DNA from: Oceanobacillus_B kapialis
Lineage (GTDB): Bacteria > Bacillota > Bacilli > Bacillales > Amphibacillaceae
Reading direction: 5' to 3' (one strand)
Length of the DNA stretch: 64,000 bases
Assembly (NCBI RefSeq): GCF_042685265.1
Contig: NZ_JBHUMX010000003.1
The position numbers and the translations under genes were made by a program. Below are positions 16,986-25,316 of the stretch, piece after piece. Below the pieces are notes generated by a model. That model saw nothing but the letters and a program-made list of their open reading frames with translations, was not told where the DNA came from and ran no database searches. How positions within the stretch are numbered: position 1 is the first letter of the stretch; the number at the start of each line of letters is the position of its first letter.

Positions 16986-17216
16986 ATGAGTAAATCAAAA
17001 GCTAAAAAGCAGCGGCAAAAGCAGATGAGAGAAGGTAGAATCGATCCTACAAAACTACGAAGCCCTTATGCTCGTCTAGATTTGCAAACGAGAAAAACGA
17101 AGACAAAAAAGGATCACCTATATCGTACAAAACACCAGAATCGTTATCCAGATCACAGAGGAGACGATTTTTTTTATGCCCTTTTAACCTCTTCTTTTTT
17201 GAAATCCACAGCCTAA
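16986..17216 (+). CDS. Small basic protein, conserved-looking, unknown function
   Basis: This 76-aa protein is very rich in Lys, Arg and Gln (KSKAKKQRQKQMREGRIDPTKLRSPYARLDLQTRKTKTKKD). It has a strong AAGGAGTG site and a plausible -10 (TATACT at about 16951). It resembles small basic Bacillus proteins of unknown role. The last 33 bp overlap the 3' end of the convergent phospholipase-like gene, and the final 15 or so residues (FYALLTSSFLKSTA) look unlike the rest, so the C-terminus may have been extended by loss of a stop. Confidence 0.6.
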   Translation: MSKSKAKKQRQKQMREGRIDPTKLRSPYARLDLQTRKTKTKKDHLYRTKHQNRYPDHRGDDFFYALLTSSFLKSTA

Positions 17217-17477
17217 AAAAGATTGAAGCTTCATATATTGATAGAGTACATGTGCATCGCGCCCCTCTTTCGTATATGGGTCAATCTCTGACGCTAACCG
17301 TTTCATAAACAGCTTATCACACGCACAGCTTGGTCCCCCATGCTGTTTATAACACCGATCATGTTCTCTACACGCTGCATCCACTGCATTTATAGGCTGT
17401 CCTGGCCCGCTGCAACCCGGACCACAATACTTATATCCTTTCGGGAAACAAAACCCCATGCCATTTCTTCCTTGCAT
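17184..17477 (-). CDS. Phospholipase A2-like small protein
   Basis: This 97-aa protein has a clear PLA2-like core: YKYCGPGCSGPGQPINAVDAACREHDRCY holds the calcium-loop-like GPG and the catalytic DxxCxxHDxCY His-Asp pair (about residues 17-45). This is the Phospholip_A2_4/parvovirus VP1-like form, and Bacillus homologues are sometimes named parvovirus coat protein VP1-like. Cys pairs suggest disulfides, but I see no signal peptide. I chose ATG 17477, with GGGAGG about 8 nt upstream, over GTG 17486, which abuts that site. The gene stands alone. Confidence 0.82.
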   Translation of the reverse strand: MQGRNGMGFCFPKGYKYCGPGCSGPGQPINAVDAACREHDRCYKQHGGPSCACDKLFMKRLASEIDPYTKEGRDAHVLYQYMKLQSFLGCGFQKRRG

Positions 17478-17554
17478 CCACACCACCTCCCTCCCTTCAA
17501 TTTATTCCAAAGCGCAAAAAGGAGTATATGCACTTTTCACACTTCTAGTAATTT

Positions 17555-17572
17555 TTAACATATTATTTACAC
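17555..17572 (+). promoter_or_regulatory. Possible PhoP-type direct repeat upstream of phnD
   Basis: TTAACA (17555-17560) and TTACAC (17567-17572) are spaced like two PhoP-box repeats, with a weaker TTCACA at 17536. A -10-like TATAGT follows at 17603. Fewer repeats are seen than in a full Pho box. Confidence 0.3.
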
Positions 17573-17645
17573 TAACTGTAAATTCACTTAATAAAGGCTT
17601 GTTATAGTAGAGGGGCACTAAACAATGACTAGGTGGAGGTATAGT

Positions 17646-18569
17646 ATGTTAAAAAAGTTCGCAACATTAGGTCTAACTGTTGGACTAGCCGCTGGAATCC
17701 TAAGTGGATGTGGAGATTCTTCTGAAGCAGAAGGGTCAGGCAGCTACGTACCAGAGGAGTTATCCGTACAATTCGTTCCGTCCCAAAACGCGGATACATT
17801 GGAAGCAAAAGCAAAGCCTTTGGAAGAGTTGCTATCTGAAAGGTTAGATATTCCAGTAGAAGTAAGTGTCTCCACGAATTACAACACAATCATTGAAGCA
17901 ATGGAATCTAAACAAGTAGATGTAGGTTTCTTACCACCAACTGCTTATGTTTTAGCAAAGGAAAAAGGCGCTGCAGAAGTAATGTTACAGGCACAGCGTT
18001 ACGGAGTAGAAGATGAGACAGGCCAGCCAACCGATGAACTTGTTGATTTCTATAAATCTATCTTTGTGGTAAAGAAAGATTCTGGTATTGATAGCATAGA
18101 AGATTTAGAAGGGAAGAAAATTGCCTTCCAGGATGTAACATCATCAGCTGGATATGTATGGCCTGCTGCATCGCTTATGGATGCTGGGTTAGACCCACTT
18201 GAAGATGTAGAAGGGATTACTGTGAAAGGTCATGACCAGGGAATTATCTCCGTATTAAACGGCGATGTAGACGCAGCGGTTGTCTTCCAAGACGCACGTA
18301 ACACGGTTTCTGGAGACTACCCTGAAGTGTTTGATGAAACGAAAATCATCGAATTCACAGAAGATATTCCAAACGATACAGTTTCCGTGAGATCTGATAT
18401 GGACCAAGAATGGGTGGATAAAATCACAGAAGCATTTATCGATATTGGAAAAGATGAAGAAGGACATCAGATTATTAAAGAAATCTACACGCATGAAGGG
18501 TATGTAGAATCAGAAGACAGCAACTTTGATGTTGTTCGTGACTATGCCGAAAAAGTAAAAACGGAATAG
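17646..18569 (+). CDS. phnD: Phosphonate/phosphite ABC transporter substrate-binding lipoprotein
   Basis: This 307-aa PhnD-family (phosphate/phosphite/phosphonate) binding protein has lipobox LSGC with Cys22, the N-terminal motif LSVQFVPSQNADTLEAKAKPLEELL, and the central KIAFQDVTSSAGYVWPAA ligand loop typical of PhnD/PtxB. The start at 17646 follows GGAGGT; an in-frame codon at 17625 precedes that site. It is the first gene of phnDCEE. No C-P lyase genes are nearby, so the cargo may be phosphite, phosphate or a phosphonate used elsewhere. Confidence 0.9.
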   Translation: MLKKFATLGLTVGLAAGILSGCGDSSEAEGSGSYVPEELSVQFVPSQNADTLEAKAKPLEELLSERLDIPVEVSVSTNYNTIIEAMESKQVDVGFLPPTAYVLAKEKGAAEVMLQAQRYGVEDETGQPTDELVDFYKSIFVVKKDSGIDSIEDLEGKKIAFQDVTSSAGYVWPAASLMDAGLDPLEDVEGITVKGHDQGIISVLNGDVDAAVVFQDARNTVSGDYPEVFDETKIIEFTEDIPNDTVSVRSDMDQEWVDKITEAFIDIGKDEEGHQIIKEIYTHEGYVESEDSNFDVVRDYAEKVKTE

Positions 18570-18601
18570 TATTACGCTCTACACCTATATATGCTTAACA
18601 C

Positions 18602-18630
18602 GTAGCCAGGCGATCCTTCGTCCTGGCTAC
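18602..18630 (+). other. Stable hairpin between phnD and phnC
   Basis: GTAGCCAGG pairs with CCTGGCTAC, with an inner CGA/TCG extension. No U-tract follows. Its position suggests an mRNA-stabilising or partly terminating hairpin that gives more binding protein than ATPase and permease. Confidence 0.6.
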
Positions 18631-18658
18631 CTATATCTAAAGAAAGTTGGTTTTTAAC

Positions 18659-19447
18659 ATGATTGAGTTTCAAAACGTTTCGAAGACATACCCTAATGGA
18701 ACGAAAGGTTTAAAAGATATCAATGTAACGATTAATCCTGGAGAGTTTGTCGTAATTGTTGGACTTTCCGGAGCCGGAAAATCAACATTTCTTCGTTCGA
18801 TTAACCGATTGCATGAAGTAACAGCAGGCGAAATATTCGTTGGAGGCACTTCCATTACCAAAGCCAATGGAAAGCAGTTAAGAAGAATGCGCCGTGACAT
18901 TGGGATGATTTTTCAGCAGTTCAATTTAGTAAAACGAGCCACCGTTATGAACAATGTCCTTTCCGGACGAGTTGGCTATCATTCTACATTTCGTACCATG
19001 CTTGGTATATACCCGAAAGCCGACACGGAGCTTGCTTTACAGTCCCTTGAACGCGTAAACCTTGTGGACAAGGCCTATACTCGTTCCGATCAGCTTTCAG
19101 GGGGCCAGCAACAGCGTGTTTCGATTGCGCGCACACTTGCACAAGAGGCAAAGGTTATTTTAGCGGATGAACCAGTAGCATCGCTCGACCCTTTGACAAC
19201 CACACAGGTAATGGATGATCTCAAGAAAATAAATCAAGAACTAGGAATAACCACCGTGGTAAACCTTCATTTTATTGATATTGCACGTCAGTACGCCACA
19301 AGAATTATTGGGCTTAATGCTGGGGAAATCGTTTTTGATGGTCCTGTCGAAGAAGCGACAGATCAAAAGCTTGCAGAAATATACGGGCAGCCATTAAAAA
19401 CAGCCGAAGAAGAAGCAAAAGAGGTGTCTTATGTCGCAACTAGCTGA
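18659..19447 (+). CDS. phnC: Phosphonate ABC transporter ATP-binding protein
   Basis: This 262-aa ABC ATPase has Walker A GLSGAGKST, signature LSGGQQQRVSIART and Walker B VILADEP. The insert GRVGYHSTFRTMLGIYP after NVLSGR is characteristic of PhnC. I chose ATG 18659; a TTG four codons earlier is possible, and neither has a strong ribosome site. Its end overlaps phnE1 by 17 bp. Confidence 0.92.
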   Translation: MIEFQNVSKTYPNGTKGLKDINVTINPGEFVVIVGLSGAGKSTFLRSINRLHEVTAGEIFVGGTSITKANGKQLRRMRRDIGMIFQQFNLVKRATVMNNVLSGRVGYHSTFRTMLGIYPKADTELALQSLERVNLVDKAYTRSDQLSGGQQQRVSIARTLAQEAKVILADEPVASLDPLTTTQVMDDLKKINQELGITTVVNLHFIDIARQYATRIIGLNAGEIVFDGPVEEATDQKLAEIYGQPLKTAEEEAKEVSYVATS

Positions 19448-20222
19448 TTCAGTACGCCCGACACCACCAAGTAAATTAAAGCACTATTTTACGGCTTTCT
19501 TATTGTTATTACTTCTGTTCGCCAGTGCGTACCAAACAGAGAGCACAATCGCAGAGCTGTTTACAGGTCTTCCAAATATGACTGATTTACTTGTTCAGAT
19601 GGTGCCACCAAGCTGGGCTTATATCGACAATATTACCCCTGCTATGCTGGAGACCATTCGCATGGCGGTAGTTGGCACAACGATGGGAGCTATATTAGCA
19701 ATCCCCATCGCACTTTTCTCTGCAAGTAATGTGTTTCAGAATTCTTGGGTCTGGTATCCAGTTCGCTTTGTTCTTAACCTCGTTCGTACAATCCCTGAAC
19801 TCTTACTTGCGGCAATCTTTGTGGCTATTTTTGGGTTAGGGCCATTACCAGGTATTTTTGCACTTGGCATTTTTTCATTAGGAATTATCGCAAAGCTAAC
19901 ATACGAGGCCATTGAAGCAATTGACAAAGGTCCATTGGAATCTATGACAGCCGTAGGGGCAAATAAATTACAGTGGATTCGTTGTGCCGTGATTCCACAA
20001 GTAGCTGCCCACTTTATTACATACGTCCTATATACGTTTGAGGTTAACATTCGTGCCGCAGCAATTCTTGGACTTGTTGGTGCGGGAGGTATAGGCCTTT
20101 ACTATGACCGAACGCTTGGCTTTTTGGAATATGATAAGGTAAGCATGATTATTCTCTTTACACTGGTTGTAGTCCTGATTATTGATTATTTAAGCGGAAA
20201 GCTCAGGGAGAAATTATTATGA
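19431..20222 (+). CDS. phnE: Phosphonate ABC transporter permease PhnE (first)
   Basis: This 263-aa permease has about six membrane segments and the binding-protein-dependent transport motif EAIEAIDKGPLESMTAVGANKLQWIRCAVIPQV (EAA loop). The family signature RAAAILGLVGAGGIG is near the C-terminus. It overlaps phnC by 17 bp and phnE2 by 4 bp (ATGA), indicating one translationally coupled operon. Confidence 0.92.
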   Translation: MSQLADSVRPTPPSKLKHYFTAFLLLLLLFASAYQTESTIAELFTGLPNMTDLLVQMVPPSWAYIDNITPAMLETIRMAVVGTTMGAILAIPIALFSASNVFQNSWVWYPVRFVLNLVRTIPELLLAAIFVAIFGLGPLPGIFALGIFSLGIIAKLTYEAIEAIDKGPLESMTAVGANKLQWIRCAVIPQVAAHFITYVLYTFEVNIRAAAILGLVGAGGIGLYYDRTLGFLEYDKVSMIILFTLVVVLIIDYLSGKLREKLL

Positions 20223-21010
20223 ATCGACCACAAAAACCAAAAAAGAAAATCGGGTTATACTTTTTAATTTATGGCGCATTATTACTCCTTTACATTTGGG
20301 CATTTTCCGGCGTGCCAATTGATGGGTTTAAGGATACTGCTGCTAAAATAACGAAGGCCATTTTCAGCGGCATGCTGTCGCCGGATTGGGATTATGTATA
20401 TTTGCCTGATGGCGAAGACCTGCTCCGTGGACTACTTGATACATTAGCAATCGCCGTGTTAGGAACCTTTATCTCAGCACTTCTATGTATCCCTTTTGCT
20501 TTCTGGGCAGCCAAAAACATGAATCGGACAAAGTTTACCACAGGTACCGGAAAATTCATGCTTAGCTTTATCCGTACCTTCCCAGAACTTGTGATGGCAC
20601 TCCTGTTCATTAAGGCAGTTGGGCCTGGCTCCTTTGCGGGAGTTCTCGCGTTAGGATTGCATTCTATTGGCATGCTTGGAAAATTGTTTTCAGAGGAAGT
20701 GGAAGCTATCGACCCAGGTCCGTCCGAAGCAATGGCAGCTACAGGTGCTAATAAACTTCAAACACTACGACTAGCTGTTTTTCCTCAAGTATTGCCAGGC
20801 TTTATATCCTATACGCTCTACCGATTTGAAATCAACCTGCGTTCTGCCAGCATCTTAGGCATAATTGGTGCAGGAGGGATTGGAACCCCACTAATTTTTG
20901 CCATGCAGTCAAGAGATTGGGAACGCGTAGGTATTATATTGCTCGGTATCATTGTGATGGTCGTACTTGTTGATATGATTTCAGGGTTTTTACGAAAACG
21001 TGTTGTTTAA
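20219..21010 (+). CDS. phnE: Phosphonate ABC transporter permease PhnE (second)
   Basis: This 263-aa paralogue of the preceding permease has EEVEAIDPGPSEAMAATGANKLQTLRLAVFPQV as its EAA loop and RSASILGIIGAGGIG in the same place. Two different PhnE subunits probably form a heterodimer. It is the last gene of the operon; instead of a normal terminator a 21-bp tandem array begins 28 bp later. Confidence 0.92.
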   Translation: MNRPQKPKKKIGLYFLIYGALLLLYIWAFSGVPIDGFKDTAAKITKAIFSGMLSPDWDYVYLPDGEDLLRGLLDTLAIAVLGTFISALLCIPFAFWAAKNMNRTKFTTGTGKFMLSFIRTFPELVMALLFIKAVGPGSFAGVLALGLHSIGMLGKLFSEEVEAIDPGPSEAMAATGANKLQTLRLAVFPQVLPGFISYTLYRFEINLRSASILGIIGAGGIGTPLIFAMQSRDWERVGIILLGIIVMVVLVDMISGFLRKRVV

Positions 21011-21037
21011 ATGTAGATTTTTAGAGTAGGGCCGGGT

Positions 21038-21288
21038 GACGGTGCTGCTCTTTCTTGTGGTGATGGGTTTGTTTGGGAGGATGGTGCGTCTCCTTGGGAG
21101 GGTGCTGCGTCTCTTTCTCTTGGTGTTGCGTCTCCTTGGGGGGGTGCTGCGTCTCTTTCTCTTGGTGTTGCGTCTCCTTGGGGGGTGCTGCGTCTCTTTT
21201 TCTTGATGGTGCGTCTCCTTGGGAGGGTGCTGCGTCTCTTTCTCTTGGTGTTGCGTCTCTTTTTCTTGATGGTGCGTCTCCTCGCCAA
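21038..21288. repeat. 12-copy 21-bp tandem array after phnE
   Basis: Units of 21 bp begin at 21038 and run to 21288, with a core GGTGYTGCGTCTCYTT and an alternating tail (TTCTCTT or GGGAG). One unit (21164-21183) is 1 nt short; all others keep the period. The sequence is unrelated to the array at 10487, but the period and the position after a gene 3' end are the same. Open frames on both strands are a by-product of the period and lack ribosome-binding sites. Confidence 0.9.
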
Positions 21289-21290
21289 AA

Positions 21291-21318
21291 AGCCCAGGCA
21301 ATTATCTGCCTGGGTTTA
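21291..21318 (-). terminator. Terminator of the MATE gene
   Basis: CCCAGGCA-ATTATC-TGCCTGGG is an 8-bp stem; on the minus strand it is followed by CTTTTTGG. Confidence 0.75.
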
Positions 21319-21321
21319 CAT

Positions 21322-22665
21322 TCATACCATCTTCTTCTTTTGATTTAATTTTGGTACATACATCCAGAGAAATAGCGATCGCCCCAAGCTGAACAAAACA
21401 AATGCTAACCAAACGCCATGATTTTCAAGTGGCGGCACCAATAGCCATACCACCAGTAAAAATATGATTAATGCTAACATAATGGCATTTCGGATGTACC
21501 CAGCTTCCGTTGCACCAGTAAAAATCCCTTCTAACTGCAAGCCCCAAAATCCAAACAGCGGAAAGACAACCATCCAAACCATGTAATCCATCGCAGTTAC
21601 CTGCACTTCTGGAAGCACCGTGAAGATTCCAACAATCATATCGCCAAATAATACGATGATGAATGACGACAGGATAGCTGCACCCAATCCCCAACTAGCA
21701 GATAAAGTGTACGCACGATGGTAAAGCAGTTTGTTTCCACTGCCAATGCCTTTTCCAATTAAAATGCTTGATGCATTGGCAAACCCACTAAAAAAGTAAG
21801 CAATTATATAATGAATTTGCAGTAGAATCGCATTTGCTGCCAGCACGACTTCTCCCATTGACGCTCCTAATGAGGTGAACATCCCTGTCATTGCTAATAA
21901 ACAGATCGTTCGCAGGAATAAATCGCGGTTCACTAAAAGCATTCTTTTCAGTGGTTCTACTGCCAGAAGCACACTTGCACTTATTTTCGAGAAGCTGTTT
22001 TTGTATGTACGAAGGATAAAGAACGCACCGATTGACACGGCACTAACCTCTGCGATCAATGTCGCATACGCAACTCCTTTAACACCCATCTCAAGACCTA
22101 TAACAAAATAAATATCGAGAATGATATTCAAGACATTCATAAATACCTGTACCGCTAATGCTAGGCGCACCTTTTCTCTCCCTATCAGCCACCCGATAAT
22201 AACGTAGCTTAATAGAATGAAAGGCGCTCCCCATATTCTTATCGAGAAATAGTCGGAGGCAAGTGCGGATACTGTTTCGTTTCCACCTATTACAAATAAG
22301 GCGACCATTAAGATAGGCTTTTGAATGAGAGCAAAGAATAGCCCAAAAAATAACGCAATTAAAGTAGGTCGTAAAAATGCTAACAGCACCTCATTTTGGT
22401 TCCCTGCCCCCTCTGCCTGTGCGGTAAATCCACTAGTAGCAGTTCTTAGGAAGCCTAATAGCCAATACATGGTATTAAAAATGACAGCACCTATTGCCAC
22501 TCCGCCTATTGATGCAGGGTCTGGTATTCTCCCGATCACCGCGGTATCAACCGCTCCTAGTATTGGTGTGGAAATTCCTGAAATGATTAGTGGAATTGCC
22601 AAGTTTAAATATTTTCGTTGACTGAATATAGCTGAATTATTATGTAACGTACTATCTCCCTGCAT
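21322..22665 (-). CDS. MATE family efflux transporter (DinF-like)
   Basis: This 447-aa protein has twelve predicted helices arranged as two repeats. The N-terminal NLAIPLIISGISTPILGAVDTAVIGRI and central ANAILLQIHYIIAYFFSGFANASSILIGKGIG motifs are typical of the DinF branch of the MOP superfamily. Such proteins export drugs or metabolites using Na+ or H+. It starts behind AGGAGATAG and lies 34 bp downstream of dcd, so they may be co-transcribed. Confidence 0.9.
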   Translation of the reverse strand: MQGDSTLHNNSAIFSQRKYLNLAIPLIISGISTPILGAVDTAVIGRIPDPASIGGVAIGAVIFNTMYWLLGFLRTATSGFTAQAEGAGNQNEVLLAFLRPTLIALFFGLFFALIQKPILMVALFVIGGNETVSALASDYFSIRIWGAPFILLSYVIIGWLIGREKVRLALAVQVFMNVLNIILDIYFVIGLEMGVKGVAYATLIAEVSAVSIGAFFILRTYKNSFSKISASVLLAVEPLKRMLLVNRDLFLRTICLLAMTGMFTSLGASMGEVVLAANAILLQIHYIIAYFFSGFANASSILIGKGIGSGNKLLYHRAYTLSASWGLGAAILSSFIIVLFGDMIVGIFTVLPEVQVTAMDYMVWMVVFPLFGFWGLQLEGIFTGATEAGYIRNAIMLALIIFLLVVWLLVPPLENHGVWLAFVLFSLGRSLFLWMYVPKLNQKKKMV

Positions 22666-22699
22666 CTCTATCTCCTAAACACTTATCTATTTACTACTC

Positions 22700-23227
22700 T
22701 TACACATCTAAGTATAGTTTACTTTTTGTTGTACCTTGTTGATGAAGGTATTTTCCAGCATACTTATCAGCCTCTTGATCCACATATTGAAACACGAGCT
22801 GACAAATTCTATTCCCAACCTTTAGTTCAATCGGTACAGCATTTGCATTATACAACTCTAACGTAATTTGTCCTTCAAAGCCAGGGTCAACCCACCCTGC
22901 ATTTTGTATAAAAAGCCCTAAGCGTCCAACAGAGCTTCTCCCTTCCACAAATGCTGTAATGGAACCTGGTAGCCTGACATGCTCGACTGTAGTGGCTAAA
23001 GCAAACGTGTGTGGTGGCAGCACAAAGGTGAAGTCCGTCCTCACCTTTCGATAGTTCGCTTCTTGATCAAACTTTAAAAGCGGTGTTGCCTCTTCATCTA
23101 GTAAGAGAAATTCCTCTCCTAATCTTAAATCAATAGACGCAGGCTGTATATTTTCAGGCCGAAACGGCTCGATTTTCAATTTGTTTTCATCATGTAATTG
23201 TTTTATTGTCTTACCAGATAAAATCAT
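22700..23227 (-). CDS. dcd: dCTP deaminase, possibly bifunctional (dUTP-forming/hydrolysing)
   Basis: This 175-aa trimeric dUTPase-fold enzyme has EGRSSVGRLGLFIQNAGWVDPGFEGQITLELYN (about 107-140), with the deaminase GRSS and catalytic Glu. The AGWVDPGF stretch resembles the archaeal bifunctional dCTP deaminase/dUTP diphosphatase (AGWIDAGFKG) more than the E. coli Dcd (TAHRIDPGW). It should convert dCTP to dUTP or directly to dUMP for thymidylate synthesis. It starts behind AAGGGTGG, 15 bp after the FeoB-like gene. Confidence 0.9.
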   Translation of the reverse strand: MILSGKTIKQLHDENKLKIEPFRPENIQPASIDLRLGEEFLLLDEEATPLLKFDQEANYRKVRTDFTFVLPPHTFALATTVEHVRLPGSITAFVEGRSSVGRLGLFIQNAGWVDPGFEGQITLELYNANAVPIELKVGNRICQLVFQYVDQEADKYAGKYLHQQGTTKSKLYLDV

Positions 23228-23242
23228 AGCGATCCACCCTTT

Positions 23243-24919
23243 TTATAAAATTGCATAAAAACCTAATGCTAATAAAATTGTGCTTACTACGGAAGTGAAT
23301 GCCTGCTTCAAGAAAATACCACGAGTCTCACCCCAGCCAAATTCTTTCCGAATTGTGTAAAGTGTTACCATGCACGAAGAAAAAGTAGAGGCAAAATAAA
23401 CTAAAATAAATACCTGGAAAATTTGTAGTTGCTCTAACAGACTACCATTTCCCTGGTTAAATAAAAGCATTCCATCCTTCCGAATCATTGAGAAAAGGAT
23501 GCCAGTTCCTGCCTCTGCAGGTAATTGAATAAGGTATAAAAATGGGGCAAGCAGAACAGCTAAAACATCTAAAACATTAAAAAGCTGTAATAACGTTGCA
23601 ACCACACAGATTACAATAAAAATTGGCATAGCCTGTGTTAAAAATTGCATCACTACTCGCTTCACGCGCCACCATAAGCCACTCCATGTTAAAGGTTGTA
23701 AATAAGGTAAAGACGAAACCCTTGTTAAAGCTCCTAGCTGAGGTTTATTCCATAATCTTGTATGGAGAGCTCCCGCCAAAAAGAGAAGGATAATATATGG
23801 GATAAACAATATAGGGTACCCAGCAACACCAAATATGGATAATGTTGCTCCGATTTGGTAGCTACAGGCTGAACCAAAAGAAATCAGGGACACACAGGAT
23901 TTCCGCGTGCACGTACTACAGCTTCTGCTTTGCAACACCGCTACTACATTACACCCAAAACCAGTTAACACAGGTGACAAATCTCTGCCTGTTAACCCAA
24001 TTTTACGTAAGCTCGGGTCTAACGTGTGCATAATGTGTTCCTGAATACCTGTTTCTTCTACTATAGCAGTAGCGAGCCCAACTAAAACGACCACTGGAAA
24101 TGCCCACACAAAGGAATACCAGCCTAGTGTAATAACACCATAATCTCCTAAAATAAACGTATACAACCAGCCAGGAAGGCCACTAAACAACTGTGTTATT
24201 GGTTCAATGAAATACAAACCTGAAATAGGTTGCAGCCAATCCGAAAACATATAAGCCACAAAGACCGGAATACCGAACATCGCGATAATCGTAATCCAAG
24301 CCATTAACGGGCCAAAAAAGGGTAGACGAAAAAGCTTTATTCTTTTTTCTTCGTCATTATGATTGTTAGGTAGAAATTTTAAGATACTGGAATTTAATCC
24401 CCACGTTGAGGCCGACTTCATTGCCTCCAAAATTTCTTCTCTCTTTTGTTCCCTTAGTTTTCGTGCATTCAACCACACCACCGGGACCTGCAATAGATTA
24501 CGAATTTGTTCCTTTTCTGATTTTGTATAACTGTACTTATCTTCATGCGTCACCAAGACAGCTACCCGTTTCCCTCTGAGCTTCAAATTTTCACTTAGAA
24601 ATTTTAGTTCCTGAGCCAAATTCTCTGACTTTACCACTAATAGAAGTGTGTGAAGTTTCTCCATTTGCTCCAAAGCCAACCCCATTGCAACACTGTCTCC
24701 CTCAGCTTGAATGCCAGGGGTGTCCATTAATTCTATTCCTTCTGCCCCTGATACTTTCGCTGAGATGCAACGGATAGTTGATCCCTTTATATTTGATTCT
24801 TGGAACGTCTTGTCCCCAGTTAATTGGCGGAATAAAGCCGTTTTCCCTACAGATTCATGCCCTACCATCGCAACTTCGATAGGGAGTTCATCCAGACTTT
24901 CTTTCTCTTTTGCTAACAT
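23243..24919 (-). CDS. FeoB-like membrane GTPase / metal transporter
   Basis: This 558-aa protein has an N-terminal GTPase domain with P-loop GHESVGKT and DTPG but THED where G4 is usually NKxD, then two Gate-type membrane halves. The FeoB motif GFGCN is followed by a cysteine-rich stretch (SRSCSTCTRKSC, then SACSYQ). It is shorter than classic FeoB (about 660-770 aa). I chose ATG 24919, preceded by GGAGGTGAG. Next to Zur-controlled COG0523 genes it could move zinc or iron(II); the metal is not shown by the sequence. Confidence 0.82.
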   Translation of the reverse strand: MLAKEKESLDELPIEVAMVGHESVGKTALFRQLTGDKTFQESNIKGSTIRCISAKVSGAEGIELMDTPGIQAEGDSVAMGLALEQMEKLHTLLLVVKSENLAQELKFLSENLKLRGKRVAVLVTHEDKYSYTKSEKEQIRNLLQVPVVWLNARKLREQKREEILEAMKSASTWGLNSSILKFLPNNHNDEEKRIKLFRLPFFGPLMAWITIIAMFGIPVFVAYMFSDWLQPISGLYFIEPITQLFSGLPGWLYTFILGDYGVITLGWYSFVWAFPVVVLVGLATAIVEETGIQEHIMHTLDPSLRKIGLTGRDLSPVLTGFGCNVVAVLQSRSCSTCTRKSCVSLISFGSACSYQIGATLSIFGVAGYPILFIPYIILLFLAGALHTRLWNKPQLGALTRVSSLPYLQPLTWSGLWWRVKRVVMQFLTQAMPIFIVICVVATLLQLFNVLDVLAVLLAPFLYLIQLPAEAGTGILFSMIRKDGMLLFNQGNGSLLEQLQIFQVFILVYFASTFSSCMVTLYTIRKEFGWGETRGIFLKQAFTSVVSTILLALGFYAIL

Positions 24920-24954
24920 GTTCTCACCTCCATACTTAATAATAGAAATGCACG

Positions 24955-25286
24955 GAGGCTGGGACAAAACTTCTCTTAATATATGAAAACACGAACTATC
25001 ATGCAATTTCTTTAAAAAAGGTATGCCTAGTTAGAGTTTTCTCATGTTAGCGTAGGCAGAACACGTAGACTCCTTGAAAATACATTCGTATTTTCTGCGT
25101 GCGATGCATCGCTGACGTAGCTTTCCTTGTCCTACGGGAACAGCACGAGTCTGAAGACCCCGCAGTGGTGACCTTTCCACGAGGAGGCTGAGGCCGTGCC
25201 CGTGGAAAGCGGAGTGTTCTGCCGAAGCGATGCTAATACTTATTATTCGTATTTTAGTATAGATGACTTAGTTTTGCCCCAGCCTC
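24955..25286. repeat. 332-bp structured intergenic repeat element
   Basis: The element is bounded by GAGGCTGGGACAAAACT (24955-24971) and its near inverse AGTTTTGCCCCAGCCTC (25270-25286). Nested inverted repeats lie inside: GGCAGAACAC/GTGTTCTGCC (25055/25214), GAAAATAC/GTATTTTC (25076/25088) and CTTTCCACG/CGTGGAAAG (25173/25201). No ORF fits it. Its ends match a motif at 85-100 and a repeat type common in Bacilli. It separates cobW from the FeoB-like gene and could fold as one large RNA or be a non-autonomous mobile repeat. Confidence 0.8.
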
Positions 25287-25316
25287 AACTATCCACAACA
25301 ATTTAATTTTCCTTTA

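Noticed and set aside
17184..17477. Parvovirus-derived or prophage gene, because of the VP1-like name of homologues
   Set aside because: The similarity is to the PLA2 fold only; no phage genes, integrase or attachment sites are nearby.
21073..21348. Open frames of 91-103 aa on both strands through the phnE-side array
   Set aside because: By-products of the 21-bp period; they lack ribosome sites, and one unit is 1 nt short so no frame stays in register.
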